This document shows, in pieces, positions 8,385-17,834 of a DNA stretch of 34,605 nucleotides. Position numbers and translations under genes: made by a program. Below the pieces are notes generated by a model. It ran no database searches and had not been told where the DNA came from. It saw nothing but the letters and a program-made list of their open reading frames with translations. The stretch is from an uncultured Curvibacter sp. (GTDB lineage Bacteria; Pseudomonadota; Gammaproteobacteria; Burkholderiales; Burkholderiaceae_C), in assembly GCA_903902035.1 (NCBI GenBank), contig CAIUTG010000133.1, positions 1-34,605 on the forward strand. The letters are read 5' to 3'. The first letter of the stretch is position 1. Every line of letters starts with the position of its first letter.

Positions 8385-9808
8385 GGCTGGGCCCCCACCA
8401 GCACCGTGACCATGCGCTCGGGTTGCAAATGCCGCGCCATGGCTGCCCGCACTTCGGCCACCGTGACCCGCTGAATGTGCTCGGTCCAGGTGTCCAGGTA
8501 ATCGAGCGGCAAATGGTGACGGGCCATGTTGGCGACGTTTTCCAACAGTTTGCGGTTGTTGTCGATGCGCAGGGGAAAGCCCCCCACCAGGTTGTCTTTG
8601 GCGGCTTGCAACTCGGCCTCGGTGGGTCCCTCCGCCAGGTATTGGCGCAAAACCTCACGCGCCACGCCCAAAGCCTGATCGGCTTGGTCAGGTCGGGTTT
8701 GCAAACCCAGGGTGAAAGCACCTTCGTGCAAGCCAGGCGCAAAACCGCTGTAGACGCTGTAGCTCAGGCCACGGTCTTCCCGCACCGCCTGGGTCAAGCG
8801 CGACACAAAGCCGCCGCCGCCCAAAATGTAATTGCCCACCAGCAAGGGAAAATAGTCGGGGTCGCTGCGGCGGATGCCGGGTTGCCCCAACAAGACATGG
8901 GCTTGGGCCGAGTCAAAGGGAATTCGCAAAGTCTGTGCGGCCTTGAGTGGCGCCACATCGGGCACCGCAGGCAAGGCGTGGGCCGCGCAGTGGCTGGCGC
9001 CATTCAGGGCCGAACCGGGGGCCGAAGGGGAAACCAGGCCCTGGGTCAGGTGTTGCACAGCGGCTTCGGTCTGCGCCCGGTTCAAGGCCCCCACCACGGT
9101 CACGGTGGTCTGACAGGGATTCAAGGTTCGCTGCAAATAGACCTGCATGTCGCTGACGTGAATGGCCTGCAAACTGGCCACGCTGGGCATTTGACCGTAA
9201 GGGTGGTCCCCATAAACGGCTCGGCCAAAGGCCTTGGCCGCGACCGTGCCAGGCTGGGTGTCGGCCTCTTTCAATGCCGCTTGCAAACGCTCTTGCTCAC
9301 GCTGCCAAATCGGGGCTGACAGGCTGGACTCATTCAGTTCTCTGGCGGCCAGCGCCAGCGCGGGTGCCCACTGCGCAGGATCGGTCAGCGACCTGAGCGC
9401 AAAGCTCAGGCGGTCGCTGCTGGCCGAGGCACTGAAGGCGGCCCCCAAATCGGCCCAAGCCTCCCCCAATTGGTTCTCGTCCATGGCAGGCCCGGCGGCG
9501 GATTGTTTGACGCCCAAGCCGATCATGTCGGCGGTGGCCGCGGCCAATCCGGCTTGGCCTTTGGGATCGCGTCGGCTCCCCCCGTCGAACTCCAGCAAGA
9601 CATCGACCATGGGGATGGCGGGGCTTTCCACCAAATACACCTCCACCCCATTGGCCTGGGTCCAGTGCTGAATCGGGATGCCCGCTTGGGCCGATGCGGC
9701 CAGGCCCGACAAAACGCCGCAGAACAAAGCAGTGCGGGGGATCGAAGCAATGGTTTTTGTGAAAAATGAGGGCATGGCCGGGCCTTTAGTCTGCATGGTG
9801 ATGTTCAC
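8381..9808 (-). CDS. M16 family peptidase-like protein lacking the HxxEH motif (probable non-catalytic partner)
   Basis: 475 aa; signal peptide, M16 fold motifs (NYILGGGGFVSRLTQAVREDRGLSYSVYS). The region expected to carry HxxEH reads GLAAATADMIGLG. Confidence 0.85.
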   Translation of the reverse strand: MNITMQTKGPAMPSFFTKTIASIPRTALFCGVLSGLAASAQAGIPIQHWTQANGVEVYLVESPAIPMVDVLLEFDGGSRRDPKGQAGLAAATADMIGLGVKQSAAGPAMDENQLGEAWADLGAAFSASASSDRLSFALRSLTDPAQWAPALALAARELNESSLSAPIWQREQERLQAALKEADTQPGTVAAKAFGRAVYGDHPYGQMPSVASLQAIHVSDMQVYLQRTLNPCQTTVTVVGALNRAQTEAAVQHLTQGLVSPSAPGSALNGASHCAAHALPAVPDVAPLKAAQTLRIPFDSAQAHVLLGQPGIRRSDPDYFPLLVGNYILGGGGFVSRLTQAVREDRGLSYSVYSGFAPGLHEGAFTLGLQTRPDQADQALGVAREVLRQYLAEGPTEAELQAAKDNLVGGFPLRIDNNRKLLENVANMARHHLPLDYLDTWTEHIQRVTVAEVRAAMARHLQPERMVTVLVGAQP

Positions 9809-11267
9809 CCACCGCCCGCTTGGGGCGATTGGGGTCCAGGGGTTGAGGTTGTAAAACCCCGATGGTCAAACCATCGTCACCAAAATAGCGTTGTGCCACC
9901 GATTGCACCTGGGCCGGGGTCACGGCTTTGAGGGCTCGAATCAACCGGGGACTGGCGTCCAAAGCCAGGCCTTGGGCCCAATTCGAGCCGAGCTCTTGGG
10001 CTTGGTTGAAGATCGAATCCAGTTTGTAAACTTCGCTGGCCACCCACTGGGTTTTGACCCGATTCAACTCCGCCGGGTTCACGCCTTTTTCAGCCACCTG
10101 TCGCACCTGTTCACGCAAGGCCGCCACCACCGCATCAGCGGACTGGCCGGGGGCAGGAACGGCGTCCAACACAAACAACTGTGGCCCCCGCCCCAACAAA
10201 CCATTGCTGGCGCCCGCACGGTCAGCCAAGCGTTTGGGGCCCTGGGTCAGGGCTTTGTCCAGACGGGCGCCGGCATAGCCATCCAGCACCGCCGACAACA
10301 CCGTCAAGGCCAGGGCGTCTTGTGAAGCGGGGTCCAAAACCTCGTCCTCGGTCTCGCCCTGTTTCAAAGGCTGCTTGAAGGCGGTCAACTGCGGCACCTT
10401 GAAAGCCAGCGCCACGTAGGCCTGCTCAGCCGGGGCCTTGAATTCAAAGCGGCGCAAGCCCTTTTGTTCGGGCTCCAGGCGGGGCTTGCGCACCGGCAAG
10501 GCCCGATCGGCAATGGGCTCATAGTATTTTTGGGCCAAAGCCAACGCCTGCTCGGGCGTGATGTCGCCGGCAATCACCACCGCCGCGTTGTGCGCCACAT
10601 ACCAACTCTGCCAGAAATGGCGCACATCATCGGCCACCATGCTGTCCAGGTCTCCCATCCAACCAATCACCGAACGGTGGTAAGGCGAGGCCACAAAAGC
10701 CTGGGCATTCAAGGCCTCCTGCAGGGCGGCACGGGGGTTGTCATCGGTGCGCATGCGGCGCTCTTCCTTGATGACTTCGATTTCCTTGGTGAACTCGGTG
10801 TCCGGCCATTGGTTGTGGGCAAAACGATCGGACTCCAAGGCCATCACATCGGCCAATTTGCTCGCCGGAACCTGCTGAAAGAAGGCCGTGAAGTCCTCGG
10901 TGGTGAAGGCGTTCTCACGCCCGCCCAAACGGGCCACCTGGCGTGAGAACTGACCGGCTGGCACACGGGGTGTGCCCTTGAACATCATGTGCTCCAGGGC
11001 ATGGGCGACGCCACTGGTGCCATCCACCTCATCGATGGCCCCCACCCCCACCCACAGCATGTGCGCCACGGTGGGCGCGCGGTGATCGGGCTTGACGATC
11101 AAGGTCATGCCATTGGCCAGTTTGAACTGCGCCACGCCCTCGGCCTGCCCCCCACCGGCTTGTGCCATGGCAATCGAGGGGGGCAGCAGCCAGGCCGAAA
11201 CGACCAAAAACAAGGCGGCGCTTTGGATTTTGAGTGAGGTTTTGGCGAAGGGCATGGGCATTTTCAT
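9786..11267 (-). CDS. M16 family zinc metallopeptidase with intact HxxEH
   Basis: MKMPMPFAKTSLKIQSAALFLVV signal peptide; GVAHALEHMMFKGTPRVPAGQFSRQVARLGG. The start could also be 11279 (MAHSMKM...). Confidence 0.9.
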   Translation of the reverse strand: MKMPMPFAKTSLKIQSAALFLVVSAWLLPPSIAMAQAGGGQAEGVAQFKLANGMTLIVKPDHRAPTVAHMLWVGVGAIDEVDGTSGVAHALEHMMFKGTPRVPAGQFSRQVARLGGRENAFTTEDFTAFFQQVPASKLADVMALESDRFAHNQWPDTEFTKEIEVIKEERRMRTDDNPRAALQEALNAQAFVASPYHRSVIGWMGDLDSMVADDVRHFWQSWYVAHNAAVVIAGDITPEQALALAQKYYEPIADRALPVRKPRLEPEQKGLRRFEFKAPAEQAYVALAFKVPQLTAFKQPLKQGETEDEVLDPASQDALALTVLSAVLDGYAGARLDKALTQGPKRLADRAGASNGLLGRGPQLFVLDAVPAPGQSADAVVAALREQVRQVAEKGVNPAELNRVKTQWVASEVYKLDSIFNQAQELGSNWAQGLALDASPRLIRALKAVTPAQVQSVAQRYFGDDGLTIGVLQPQPLDPNRPKRAVGEHHHAD

Positions 11268-11283
11268 AGAATGTGCCATTCTA
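11267..11283. promoter_or_regulatory. Perfect palindrome TAGAATG-TGC-CATTCTA carrying opposed -10-like TAGAAT boxes between ftsY and the M16 operon
   Basis: 17-bp palindrome seen in sequence in the divergent intergenic region. Confidence 0.4.
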
Positions 11284-11294
11284 AGAACCAATTC

Positions 11295-12311
11295 ATGTTC
11301 TCATTTTTAAAGAAAAAAATAGCCCCATCGCCCCCACCCGTCGTCCCAGCGCCGGTGACAGGGGCGGTGGCCCCGACGCCGGTCCCGTCCAACGAGGCCC
11401 CTTCTCAGGCCCAACGGCAAGGCTGGCTGCAACGCCTCAAAACAGGCCTGAGCAAGACGGGGGGTCAGCTGGTTTCGGTGTTCACGGGCACCCAAATCGA
11501 CGAGGCCTTGTACGAGGAACTCGAAACGGCTTTGTTGATGGCCGACACCGGTGTCAAGGCCACCCAGTTTCTGCTCCATGACCTCAGGCGCCGGGTCAAG
11601 GAAAGCAAGGCCACCGAACCCCTCCAGGTCAAAGCCCTGCTGATCGAGGGCTTGACCGCCTTGCTGAGCCCGCTGGAAAAGCAACTGACCATTGGCCAGC
11701 ACACCCCCACCGTCATCATGGTGGCCGGCGTCAACGGCGCGGGGAAAACCACCTCCATTGGCAAACTCACTCAGCACTTGGCCCAAAGCGGTGCAGCGGT
11801 CTTGCTGGCCGCGGCCGACACCTTCCGTGCCGCCGCGCGCGAGCAACTGGGGGTCTGGGCCGACCGCAACGCGGTTGAAATCGTCAGCCAGGCTGGGGGT
11901 GACCCCGCCGCGGTCAGCTTTGACGCCGTCCAAGCGGGGCGTGCCCGGGGCAAAGATGTGGTGTTGGTGGACACCGCGGGTCGTCTGCCCACCCAAACCC
12001 ACCTGATGGAAGAGCTCAAGAAAATCAAACGGGTCTTGACCAAGGCCGACGCCAGTGCCCCCCATGAGGTGCTGCTGGTGATTGACGGCAACACGGGCCA
12101 AAATGCGCTGGCTCAGGTGCGCGCCTTCGACGACGCCATCGGGCTGACCGGACTGATTGTCACCAAACTCGATGGCACCGCCAAAGGCGGGGTCCTGGCA
12201 GCGATTGCCCAGGAGCACCCCATTCCGGTTTATTTCATCGGCGTCGGTGAACAATTGGAAGATTTACAAACCTTCAAGGCCCAGGAATTTGCCCAGGCCT
12301 TGCTCAACTGA
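11295..12311 (+). CDS. ftsY: Signal recognition particle receptor FtsY
   Basis: MFSFLKKKIAPSP..., GVNGAGKTTSIGKLTQHL, AADTFRAAAREQL, VLVDTAGRLPTQTHLMEELKKI, GLIVTKLDGTAKGGVLAAI. Confidence 0.97.
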   Translation: MFSFLKKKIAPSPPPVVPAPVTGAVAPTPVPSNEAPSQAQRQGWLQRLKTGLSKTGGQLVSVFTGTQIDEALYEELETALLMADTGVKATQFLLHDLRRRVKESKATEPLQVKALLIEGLTALLSPLEKQLTIGQHTPTVIMVAGVNGAGKTTSIGKLTQHLAQSGAAVLLAAADTFRAAAREQLGVWADRNAVEIVSQAGGDPAAVSFDAVQAGRARGKDVVLVDTAGRLPTQTHLMEELKKIKRVLTKADASAPHEVLLVIDGNTGQNALAQVRAFDDAIGLTGLIVTKLDGTAKGGVLAAIAQEHPIPVYFIGVGEQLEDLQTFKAQEFAQALLN

Positions 12312-12357
12312 CCCTCTGGGCCTTCAGAGGCCACGCACATCGGTTCTCCAAAAACCA

Positions 12358-12384
12358 TTAGCACTCTCGGCAAGAGAGTGCTAA
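12358..12384. promoter_or_regulatory. CIRCE element (HrcA operator) upstream of rpoH
   Basis: TTAGCACTC-TCGGCAAGA-GAGTGCTAA, an exact match to the CIRCE consensus TTAGCACTC-N9-GAGTGCTAA. Confidence 0.95.
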
Positions 12385-12438
12385 TATGGCGTCTATCGGG
12401 GCAAACGCCCCTTGAAACCGACTCGAAAGGATGCTGGA

Positions 12439-13401
12439 ATGTCCCTTCAAAACCAGAATTTGGCTACGGCCATTGCCTTGCCTGCTTGCCCCCAAGAGGC
12501 CACCGCCTTGAGCTGGGGCTTGTTGCCGCCGCTGGGCAACCTGGACGCTTACATCACCGCCGTCAACCGCATGCCCCTGCTGACGCCTGCGGAAGAACAA
12601 CAACTCGCGCGCGATCTGCGTGACCACAACCAAGTGGAAGCCGCCGGTCGTTTGGTGATGTCGCACTTGCGTTTGGTGGTCTCCATCTCACGCCAATACC
12701 TGGGTTATGGCCTGCCCCACGGTGACCTGATCCAAGAAGGCAATTTGGGCTTGATGAAGGCCGTCAAACGCTTTGACCCCGACCAGGGGGTGCGCCTGGT
12801 GAGCTATGCCATGCACTGGATCAAGGCCGAGATCCATGAATACATTCTGAAAAACTGGCGCATGGTCAAGGTGGCCACCACCAAGGCCCAGCGCAAGCTG
12901 TTCTTCAACCTGCGCTCCATGAAGCAAGGTTTCAAGGCGGACGCCTTGGATGAGGCCAGCACCCACCGCGACACCCTGAGTGACGCCGAAGTCAGCCTCA
13001 TGGCCAAGCGCCTCAACGTCAAACGGGAAGACGTGCTGGAGATGGAAATGCGGCTCTCCGGCGGCGATGTGTTGATGGACCCCAGCCCCCAGGACGACTC
13101 GGACAAAGCCTTTGGTCCGATTGCCTACCTGAGCGACGCACAGCACGAGCCGACCGCCATGCTGGAAGCCCAGCAACACGACCGTTTGGCCAGCGATGGC
13201 CTGGCCATGGCGCTCGAAGGCCTGGATGCGCGCAGCCGCCGCATTGTGGAAGAGCGTTGGCTCAAGGTCAACGACGATGGCAGTGGCGGCATGACGCTGC
13301 ACGACTTGGCCGCCGAATATGGCGTCAGCGCCGAGCGGATTCGCCAGATCGAAGTCGCTGCCATGAAAAAAATGAAAACCGCCCTGGCTGAATTCGCCTG
13401 A
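12439..13401 (+). CDS. rpoH: RNA polymerase heat-shock sigma factor RpoH (sigma-32)
   Basis: GDLIQEGNLGLMKAVKRFDPDQGVRLVSYAMHWIKAEIHEYILKNWRMVKVATTKAQRKLFFNLR (RpoH-box), C-terminal LHDLAAEYGVSAERIRQIEVAAMKKMK. Confidence 0.96.
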   Translation: MSLQNQNLATAIALPACPQEATALSWGLLPPLGNLDAYITAVNRMPLLTPAEEQQLARDLRDHNQVEAAGRLVMSHLRLVVSISRQYLGYGLPHGDLIQEGNLGLMKAVKRFDPDQGVRLVSYAMHWIKAEIHEYILKNWRMVKVATTKAQRKLFFNLRSMKQGFKADALDEASTHRDTLSDAEVSLMAKRLNVKREDVLEMEMRLSGGDVLMDPSPQDDSDKAFGPIAYLSDAQHEPTAMLEAQQHDRLASDGLAMALEGLDARSRRIVEERWLKVNDDGSGGMTLHDLAAEYGVSAERIRQIEVAAMKKMKTALAEFA

Positions 13402-13413
13402 CGGAGGAAGGCG

Positions 13414-14037
13414 CTAAGGGCTGGCCAAAAGCAGCTGGACATCGTCCAAAATGGCCTTGGCCCCGCTGCTGTAGCGGCTGAACAAACGGATGCGGCCCTG
13501 GGGATCAAAAAAGTAGGTGCCCGCCGTGTGGTCAAAGGTGTAAGTGCCTGGGGTTTTGCCCTCCACCTTTTTGTAATAAATCTTGAAAGCCTTGGTCACG
13601 GCCGCCAACTGCTCGGGGCTGGCTGGACGCAACGCCAAGAAGCCAGTGTCCTGGTTTGAATCTGCACCGGCCTCACCGCTGAAGCCCGCCATATAAGCCC
13701 GCAACACTTCGGGCGTATCGCGCTCAGGGTCCAGCGAAACGAACAAGACCTGCAAACGGCTCCCCGCCGAGCCCAAGGCGTGTTTGACCTCGGCCAATTC
13801 AGCCAGGGTGGTCGGGCACACGTCCGGGCATTGGGTGTAACCAAAGAACACGGCCACCACCTTGCCTTTGAAGTCGCTCAAATGACGCATCTGACCCGAA
13901 GCGTCGGGCAAGTCCAACTGGGACGCGTAGTCGGCCCCCGTGATGTCAACCGACTTGAATTGGGGCCGCTCAGAATGGCAGGCGCTTAAACCCAACAAGC
14001 TGAAGGCCAGCAACAGGCCCAGCACACGATGTTTCAT
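13414..14037 (-). CDS. SCO1/SenC family copper chaperone
   Basis: [23 protein letters not shown] lipobox; [21 protein letters not shown] Cxxx[29 protein letters not shown]. Confidence 0.94.
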   Translation of the reverse strand: MKHRVLGLLLAFSLLGLSACHSERPQFKSVDITGADYASQLDLPDASGQMRHLSDFKGKVVAVFFGYTQCPDVCPTTLAELAEVKHALGSAGSRLQVLFVSLDPERDTPEVLRAYMAGFSGEAGADSNQDTGFLALRPASPEQLAAVTKAFKIYYKKVEGKTPGTYTFDHTAGTYFFDPQGRIRLFSRYSSGAKAILDDVQLLLASP

Positions 14038-14927
14038 AGGTAATGGTCCACCAGCAAGGCGGCAAACAACAGGCTCAGGTGATAAAGCGAAAAGCGGAAA
14101 GTCGCCCGCGACAACTCGTCCGAATAATGACGCCACAGCTTCCAGGCGTAGCCCATGAAGCCCAAACTGAGCAAAACCGCGCAAACCAGGTAAAACCAGC
14201 CACTCATGCCCTCGGCAAAGGGCATGACACAAGCGGCGAACAGCACCACGGTGTACAGCAAGATTTGCAAGCGCGTGAAGGCGCTCCCGTGGGTCACGGG
14301 CAGCATGGGCAAGCCCGACTTCCTGTAATCTTCCACGCGGTACAACGCCAGTGCCCAGAAATGAGGCGGCGTCCACAGGAAAATGATGAGGAACAAAATC
14401 AAACTCTCGGCGCTCACTTGGCCGGTCATGGCGGCCCAACCCAGCACCGGCGGCATGGCCCCCGAAGCGCCACCAATCACGATGTTCTGCGGCGTCAAGG
14501 GCTTGAGGATCACGGTGTAAACCACGGCATAGCCCACAAAAGTGGCAAAGGTCAACAGCATGGCCAGCGGGTTCACCCACACATACAAAATGACCGAACC
14601 CAACACGCACAGCACACTGGAAAAAGCAAATGCCTGCCCATCGCTGAGTTGGCCCTTGGCCGTGGCGCGCCAAGCGGTGCGACGCATTTTGGCGTCAATG
14701 CCTTTTTCAACCAGGCAATTGAACACCGCAGCCGCTCCCGCCACCAGCCAAATGCCGCCACAGGCAATCAAAGCCAAACGGACATCGGCCCAACTGGGCA
14801 CGCCAGGCACAGCCAAAACCATGCCGATGAGGGCACAAAACACAATCAATTGCACCACGCGCGGCTTGGTCAGCTGGTAGTACTGGCTGATCAACGACAA
14901 CCGAGAGAGAGGGACGACAGCGCTCAT
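14034..14927 (-). CDS. ctaB: Protoheme IX farnesyltransferase
   Basis: [36 protein letters not shown]...[25 protein letters not shown]...[18 protein letters not shown]. Confidence 0.95.
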   Translation of the reverse strand: MSAVVPLSRLSLISQYYQLTKPRVVQLIVFCALIGMVLAVPGVPSWADVRLALIACGGIWLVAGAAAVFNCLVEKGIDAKMRRTAWRATAKGQLSDGQAFAFSSVLCVLGSVILYVWVNPLAMLLTFATFVGYAVVYTVILKPLTPQNIVIGGASGAMPPVLGWAAMTGQVSAESLILFLIIFLWTPPHFWALALYRVEDYRKSGLPMLPVTHGSAFTRLQILLYTVVLFAACVMPFAEGMSGWFYLVCAVLLSLGFMGYAWKLWRHYSDELSRATFRFSLYHLSLLFAALLVDHYL

Positions 14928-14949
14928 TTCAACCACAAATAAAAATCCA

Positions 14950-16068
14950 TCAAATCGGTGCCAGGACCGGCGGCGCGCTGGCCTGACTTCGACTGGTGCA
15001 CAAGCACCAGACCAACAAGCCCAGCAAAGCCGCAGCCCCCCCCGTGTGCAGCACCGCCGCCAACAAGGGCCAGCCCAACACCACATTGCTCAAGCCCGTC
15101 AGCAATTGCAAGCCCAGCACAGCGCCCAAGGCCCTGGCCGCCGCCCGCTGGAACCGGGCCAAACGCCAAGCCAAGCCACCAACAAAGGCCAACACGCCGT
15201 AGGCCATCAAGCGGTGAGTGTAATGAATTGCGGTCAAGGCAGAAAACACCAAAGGCTGACCATCGCTGCTCAGGCCCAAGGGGCGCCACAACTCGAAGCC
15301 TGCGCCAAAATTCATCACAGGCCACCAAGCGCCCTGGCACAAAGGAAAGGTGTTGCAAACCAACACCGCGTAATTGGTACTGACCCATCCCCCCAGCAGC
15401 ACCTGCAACACCACCAGCCCCAATGCGATCCACAACCCCGCCCGCAACAACGGGGGCAAGGCAGTGGCAGCGGGTTGGCGCTGGGCCGCCAGCTGCACCA
15501 CCAACAAGGCCAGCAACACCAGCCCCCCCAGCAGGTGCAGGGTGACCACCGCCGGGAACAGCTTCAGGGTCACCGTGAAGGCCCCAAAAGCCCCTTGCAG
15601 CAAGACCCAGAGCAAAGTCAAAGTGGCCCAAGCCCGCCGCTGTTTGTGTTTGAACAAAGCGCCCAACCAGGCCAACACAATCAAGGCCCCCACGGCCGTG
15701 GCCAAATAGCGGTGCACCATTTCGATCCAGGCTTTGCCCTCGCTCACCGCACCGGTGGGCATGGCCTGATGGGCCGCCGTGATGTCGGCCAGGGCGGTCA
15801 AGGGGCTGGCCTGACCATAGCAACCCGGCCAATCGGGGCAACCCAAGCCCGAATCGGTGAGACGGGTGAAGGCGCCGAACAGGATCAGATCAAAAGTTAA
15901 AAACAGGGTGATGACCGTCAGCGCCTGCCAAAACGAATTGGGATGACCCCGTTTTTGTTGCCACAGCAGCCAGGCCAGCGGCCCCAAGGCCAGCAAGGCG
16001 CCCACCAGGGCCACTGGCCCCAAGGGGGCCAGGTTGAACAGGCTCAAGGCGGTCGGGGCGGCATCCAT
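14950..16068 (-). CDS. ctaA: Heme A synthase (COX15/CtaA family)
   Basis: [28 protein letters not shown]...[15 protein letters not shown]...[21 protein letters not shown]...[11 protein letters not shown]. Confidence 0.95.
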   Translation of the reverse strand: MDAAPTALSLFNLAPLGPVALVGALLALGPLAWLLWQQKRGHPNSFWQALTVITLFLTFDLILFGAFTRLTDSGLGCPDWPGCYGQASPLTALADITAAHQAMPTGAVSEGKAWIEMVHRYLATAVGALIVLAWLGALFKHKQRRAWATLTLLWVLLQGAFGAFTVTLKLFPAVVTLHLLGGLVLLALLVVQLAAQRQPAATALPPLLRAGLWIALGLVVLQVLLGGWVSTNYAVLVCNTFPLCQGAWWPVMNFGAGFELWRPLGLSSDGQPLVFSALTAIHYTHRLMAYGVLAFVGGLAWRLARFQRAAARALGAVLGLQLLTGLSNVVLGWPLLAAVLHTGGAAALLGLLVWCLCTSRSQASAPPVLAPI

Positions 16069-16072
16069 CGTC

Positions 16073-16777
16073 TCAGCGACCTTCCGTGTCCCAAGAGGCG
16101 GAAGCCCGCAGCAGGCGATCCAAGTCGCGTTTGGCGAGTTTGGCCTCTGCCGCATGGGCCAAATCCAGCGATGCTGGGAAGCGCATCATCCAATGGCCCA
16201 TCGGGTCCACCACATACAAATGGTCCGACAAATGCTGCCCAGGGGCCGGGGCCAACCAGGCCTGCAGCACCTCGGGCTTGACCCGCAGCACGGTGGCCTC
16301 GGTCAAGGCCGGCTTCAAACGCTCGGGCAGGGTTTGCCCATCGGACACCAGCCAAACCCAATCCACACGGCCTTTTTCAGCCCCCAAGGATTCCCGCATT
16401 TGGCGCTGCAGGTAGAGGTGTTTTTCACAGCGGGCGTCACAAGCTGCGTCGGCCACACTGAGCAGCAGCCATTGGCCTTTGAGGCGGGTCAAATCCATTG
16501 AAGCCCCCGCTTGGCGTCCGCTCAAGACTTCGGCCTGGGCCGTGGGCAAACCCGGCTGGTCGGCAATCAGTTCGCCATAGCTGTGGGAAGCGCTGGGGCG
16601 AATGAAGTAGTAGGTCACATAAGAGGCCACCACGGGTGAGGCACAAATCAGCAAGACCAGCAACATCTTGACCCGGCCAAGTCGAGTTCGCTCAGCCGGA
16701 TTGGGGCCAGGGGTGGGCAGCTTGTGTACCGTCAATTCAAGCACTTGGTCCTCCGAGGAGGGGTTGTCAACTGTCAA
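16073..16777 (-). CDS. Single-TM protein of the oxidase assembly cluster, unknown function
   Basis: 234 aa; one TM (MLLVLLICASPVVASYVTYYFI), remainder likely periplasmic; lies between SURF1 and ctaA. Confidence 0.75.
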   Translation of the reverse strand: MTVDNPSSEDQVLELTVHKLPTPGPNPAERTRLGRVKMLLVLLICASPVVASYVTYYFIRPSASHSYGELIADQPGLPTAQAEVLSGRQAGASMDLTRLKGQWLLLSVADAACDARCEKHLYLQRQMRESLGAEKGRVDWVWLVSDGQTLPERLKPALTEATVLRVKPEVLQAWLAPAPGQHLSDHLYVVDPMGHWMMRFPASLDLAHAAEAKLAKRDLDRLLRASASWDTEGR

Positions 16778-17568
16778 GATCGTCCCACTTTAAAAAAGGC
16801 AAACCATAAAAACCCAGCCGCAGCCAAGACCGACAAGCCAAACCATTGCAGCGCATAGCCCTGGTGCTTGGCCATGTCCGCCCCCGGCTCAAACCAATGG
16901 CGCAAAAGACCATCGTCGGGCGGGGCTTCCCCCCCCTCTTGAGACTCGGCAGACAACTGCACCAACGACCCGCTCAACAGGTTCAAACCCGTTTCGCGTT
17001 GCAACGCGGCTTCGTCGAGATTCTGCCGCAAATGCGCAAAGCCCTGGCTGGGGGCGGGGGCACCCAACTCCAGCAGCTTGGAAGGCGCCAATGCCACGCG
17101 TGCCGTGAGGCTCACCACCCCGCTGGGCGTGGCGATGGATGGCAATTGGTCTCGTTCCTGAAAATTGCGTGGCAACCAACCCCTTTGGACCCAGACCGCT
17201 TGGGGGGTGTTTTCAAGCTGCAAGGGCGTGAGCAAAAAGAAACCCACCCGGCCATCCATTTGCCGGTTGTCCAAAAACACATTGAATTGAGGCAGCCAAG
17301 TGCCTCGGGCAATGACCCGGCGATGCAACCACTGGGTTTGACCCCAGTTTTGAAGTCCCTGTTCGCTCAAGTTCACCACAGGCAAGGCGCGTTGCGTGGT
17401 CATGGCCGTTTGCCAAGCTTGTTTTTCAGCGGCACGGCTCAACTGCCAAAATCCCAGGCGCGCCGTCACCCCGACCACCAACAAGCTGGCCAAGGCGATC
17501 CACCAAAACCTCATGCGGCTTGGCGGTTTTTTCACAGGGCGGGCTGGATCACGAGATAATGGGGCCAT
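16774..17568 (-). CDS. SURF1 family cytochrome oxidase biogenesis protein
   Basis: MRFWWIALASLLVVGVTARLGFWQLSRAAEKQAW...VFLDNRQMDGRVGFFLLTPL...WVQRGWLPRN; C-terminal YALQWFGLSVLAAAGFLWF. The start may be 17568 or an internal ATG at 17514. Confidence 0.93.
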   Translation of the reverse strand: MAPLSRDPARPVKKPPSRMRFWWIALASLLVVGVTARLGFWQLSRAAEKQAWQTAMTTQRALPVVNLSEQGLQNWGQTQWLHRRVIARGTWLPQFNVFLDNRQMDGRVGFFLLTPLQLENTPQAVWVQRGWLPRNFQERDQLPSIATPSGVVSLTARVALAPSKLLELGAPAPSQGFAHLRQNLDEAALQRETGLNLLSGSLVQLSAESQEGGEAPPDDGLLRHWFEPGADMAKHQGYALQWFGLSVLAAAGFLWFAFFKVGRS

Positions 17569-17788
17569 GAATTATTTGGTGATTGTGGCATTTGTCGGCA
17601 TCTTGGTCAGTCTGGGAGCGGCCCTGTTTTTTATGCTGAGAGGCAGTGGTGCTGACGAGCAAAAAAACGCCCGCATGGCGCGAGCCCTGGCGCTGCGTGT
17701 GGGGTTTTCCATTTTTATTTTTCTGACCATTTTGTTGGCTTGGTGGATGGGCTGGATAGAGCCCACGGGAATCAAGCCCGGACAATAA
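17567..17788 (+). CDS. Small twin-transmembrane protein (DUF2909-like)
   Basis: MNYLVIVAFVGILVSLGAALFFMLRGSGADEQKNARMARALALRVGFSIFIFLTILLAWWMGWIEP; opposite strand to the flanking oxidase genes. Confidence 0.85.
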   Translation: MNYLVIVAFVGILVSLGAALFFMLRGSGADEQKNARMARALALRVGFSIFIFLTILLAWWMGWIEPTGIKPGQ

Positions 17789-17813
17789 AAAAGCGCCGCA
17801 AGGCGCTTTTTTT
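17787..17813. terminator. Bidirectional rho-independent terminator between the DUF2909-like gene and coxC
   Basis: AAAA-AAGCGCC-GCAA-GGCGCTT-TTTTT; A and T tracts on both sides give a U tail in both directions. Confidence 0.88.
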
Positions 17814-17834
17814 GTAGCGGCCGAACCAGGGGCC

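Noticed and set aside
11307-12254. 315-aa minus-strand ORF opposite ftsY
   Set aside because: FtsY is certain on the other strand; the antisense translation is low-complexity.
12310-12340. CCTCTG-GGCCTT-CAGAGG hairpin after ftsY as terminator
   Set aside because: Stem is short and there is no T tract.
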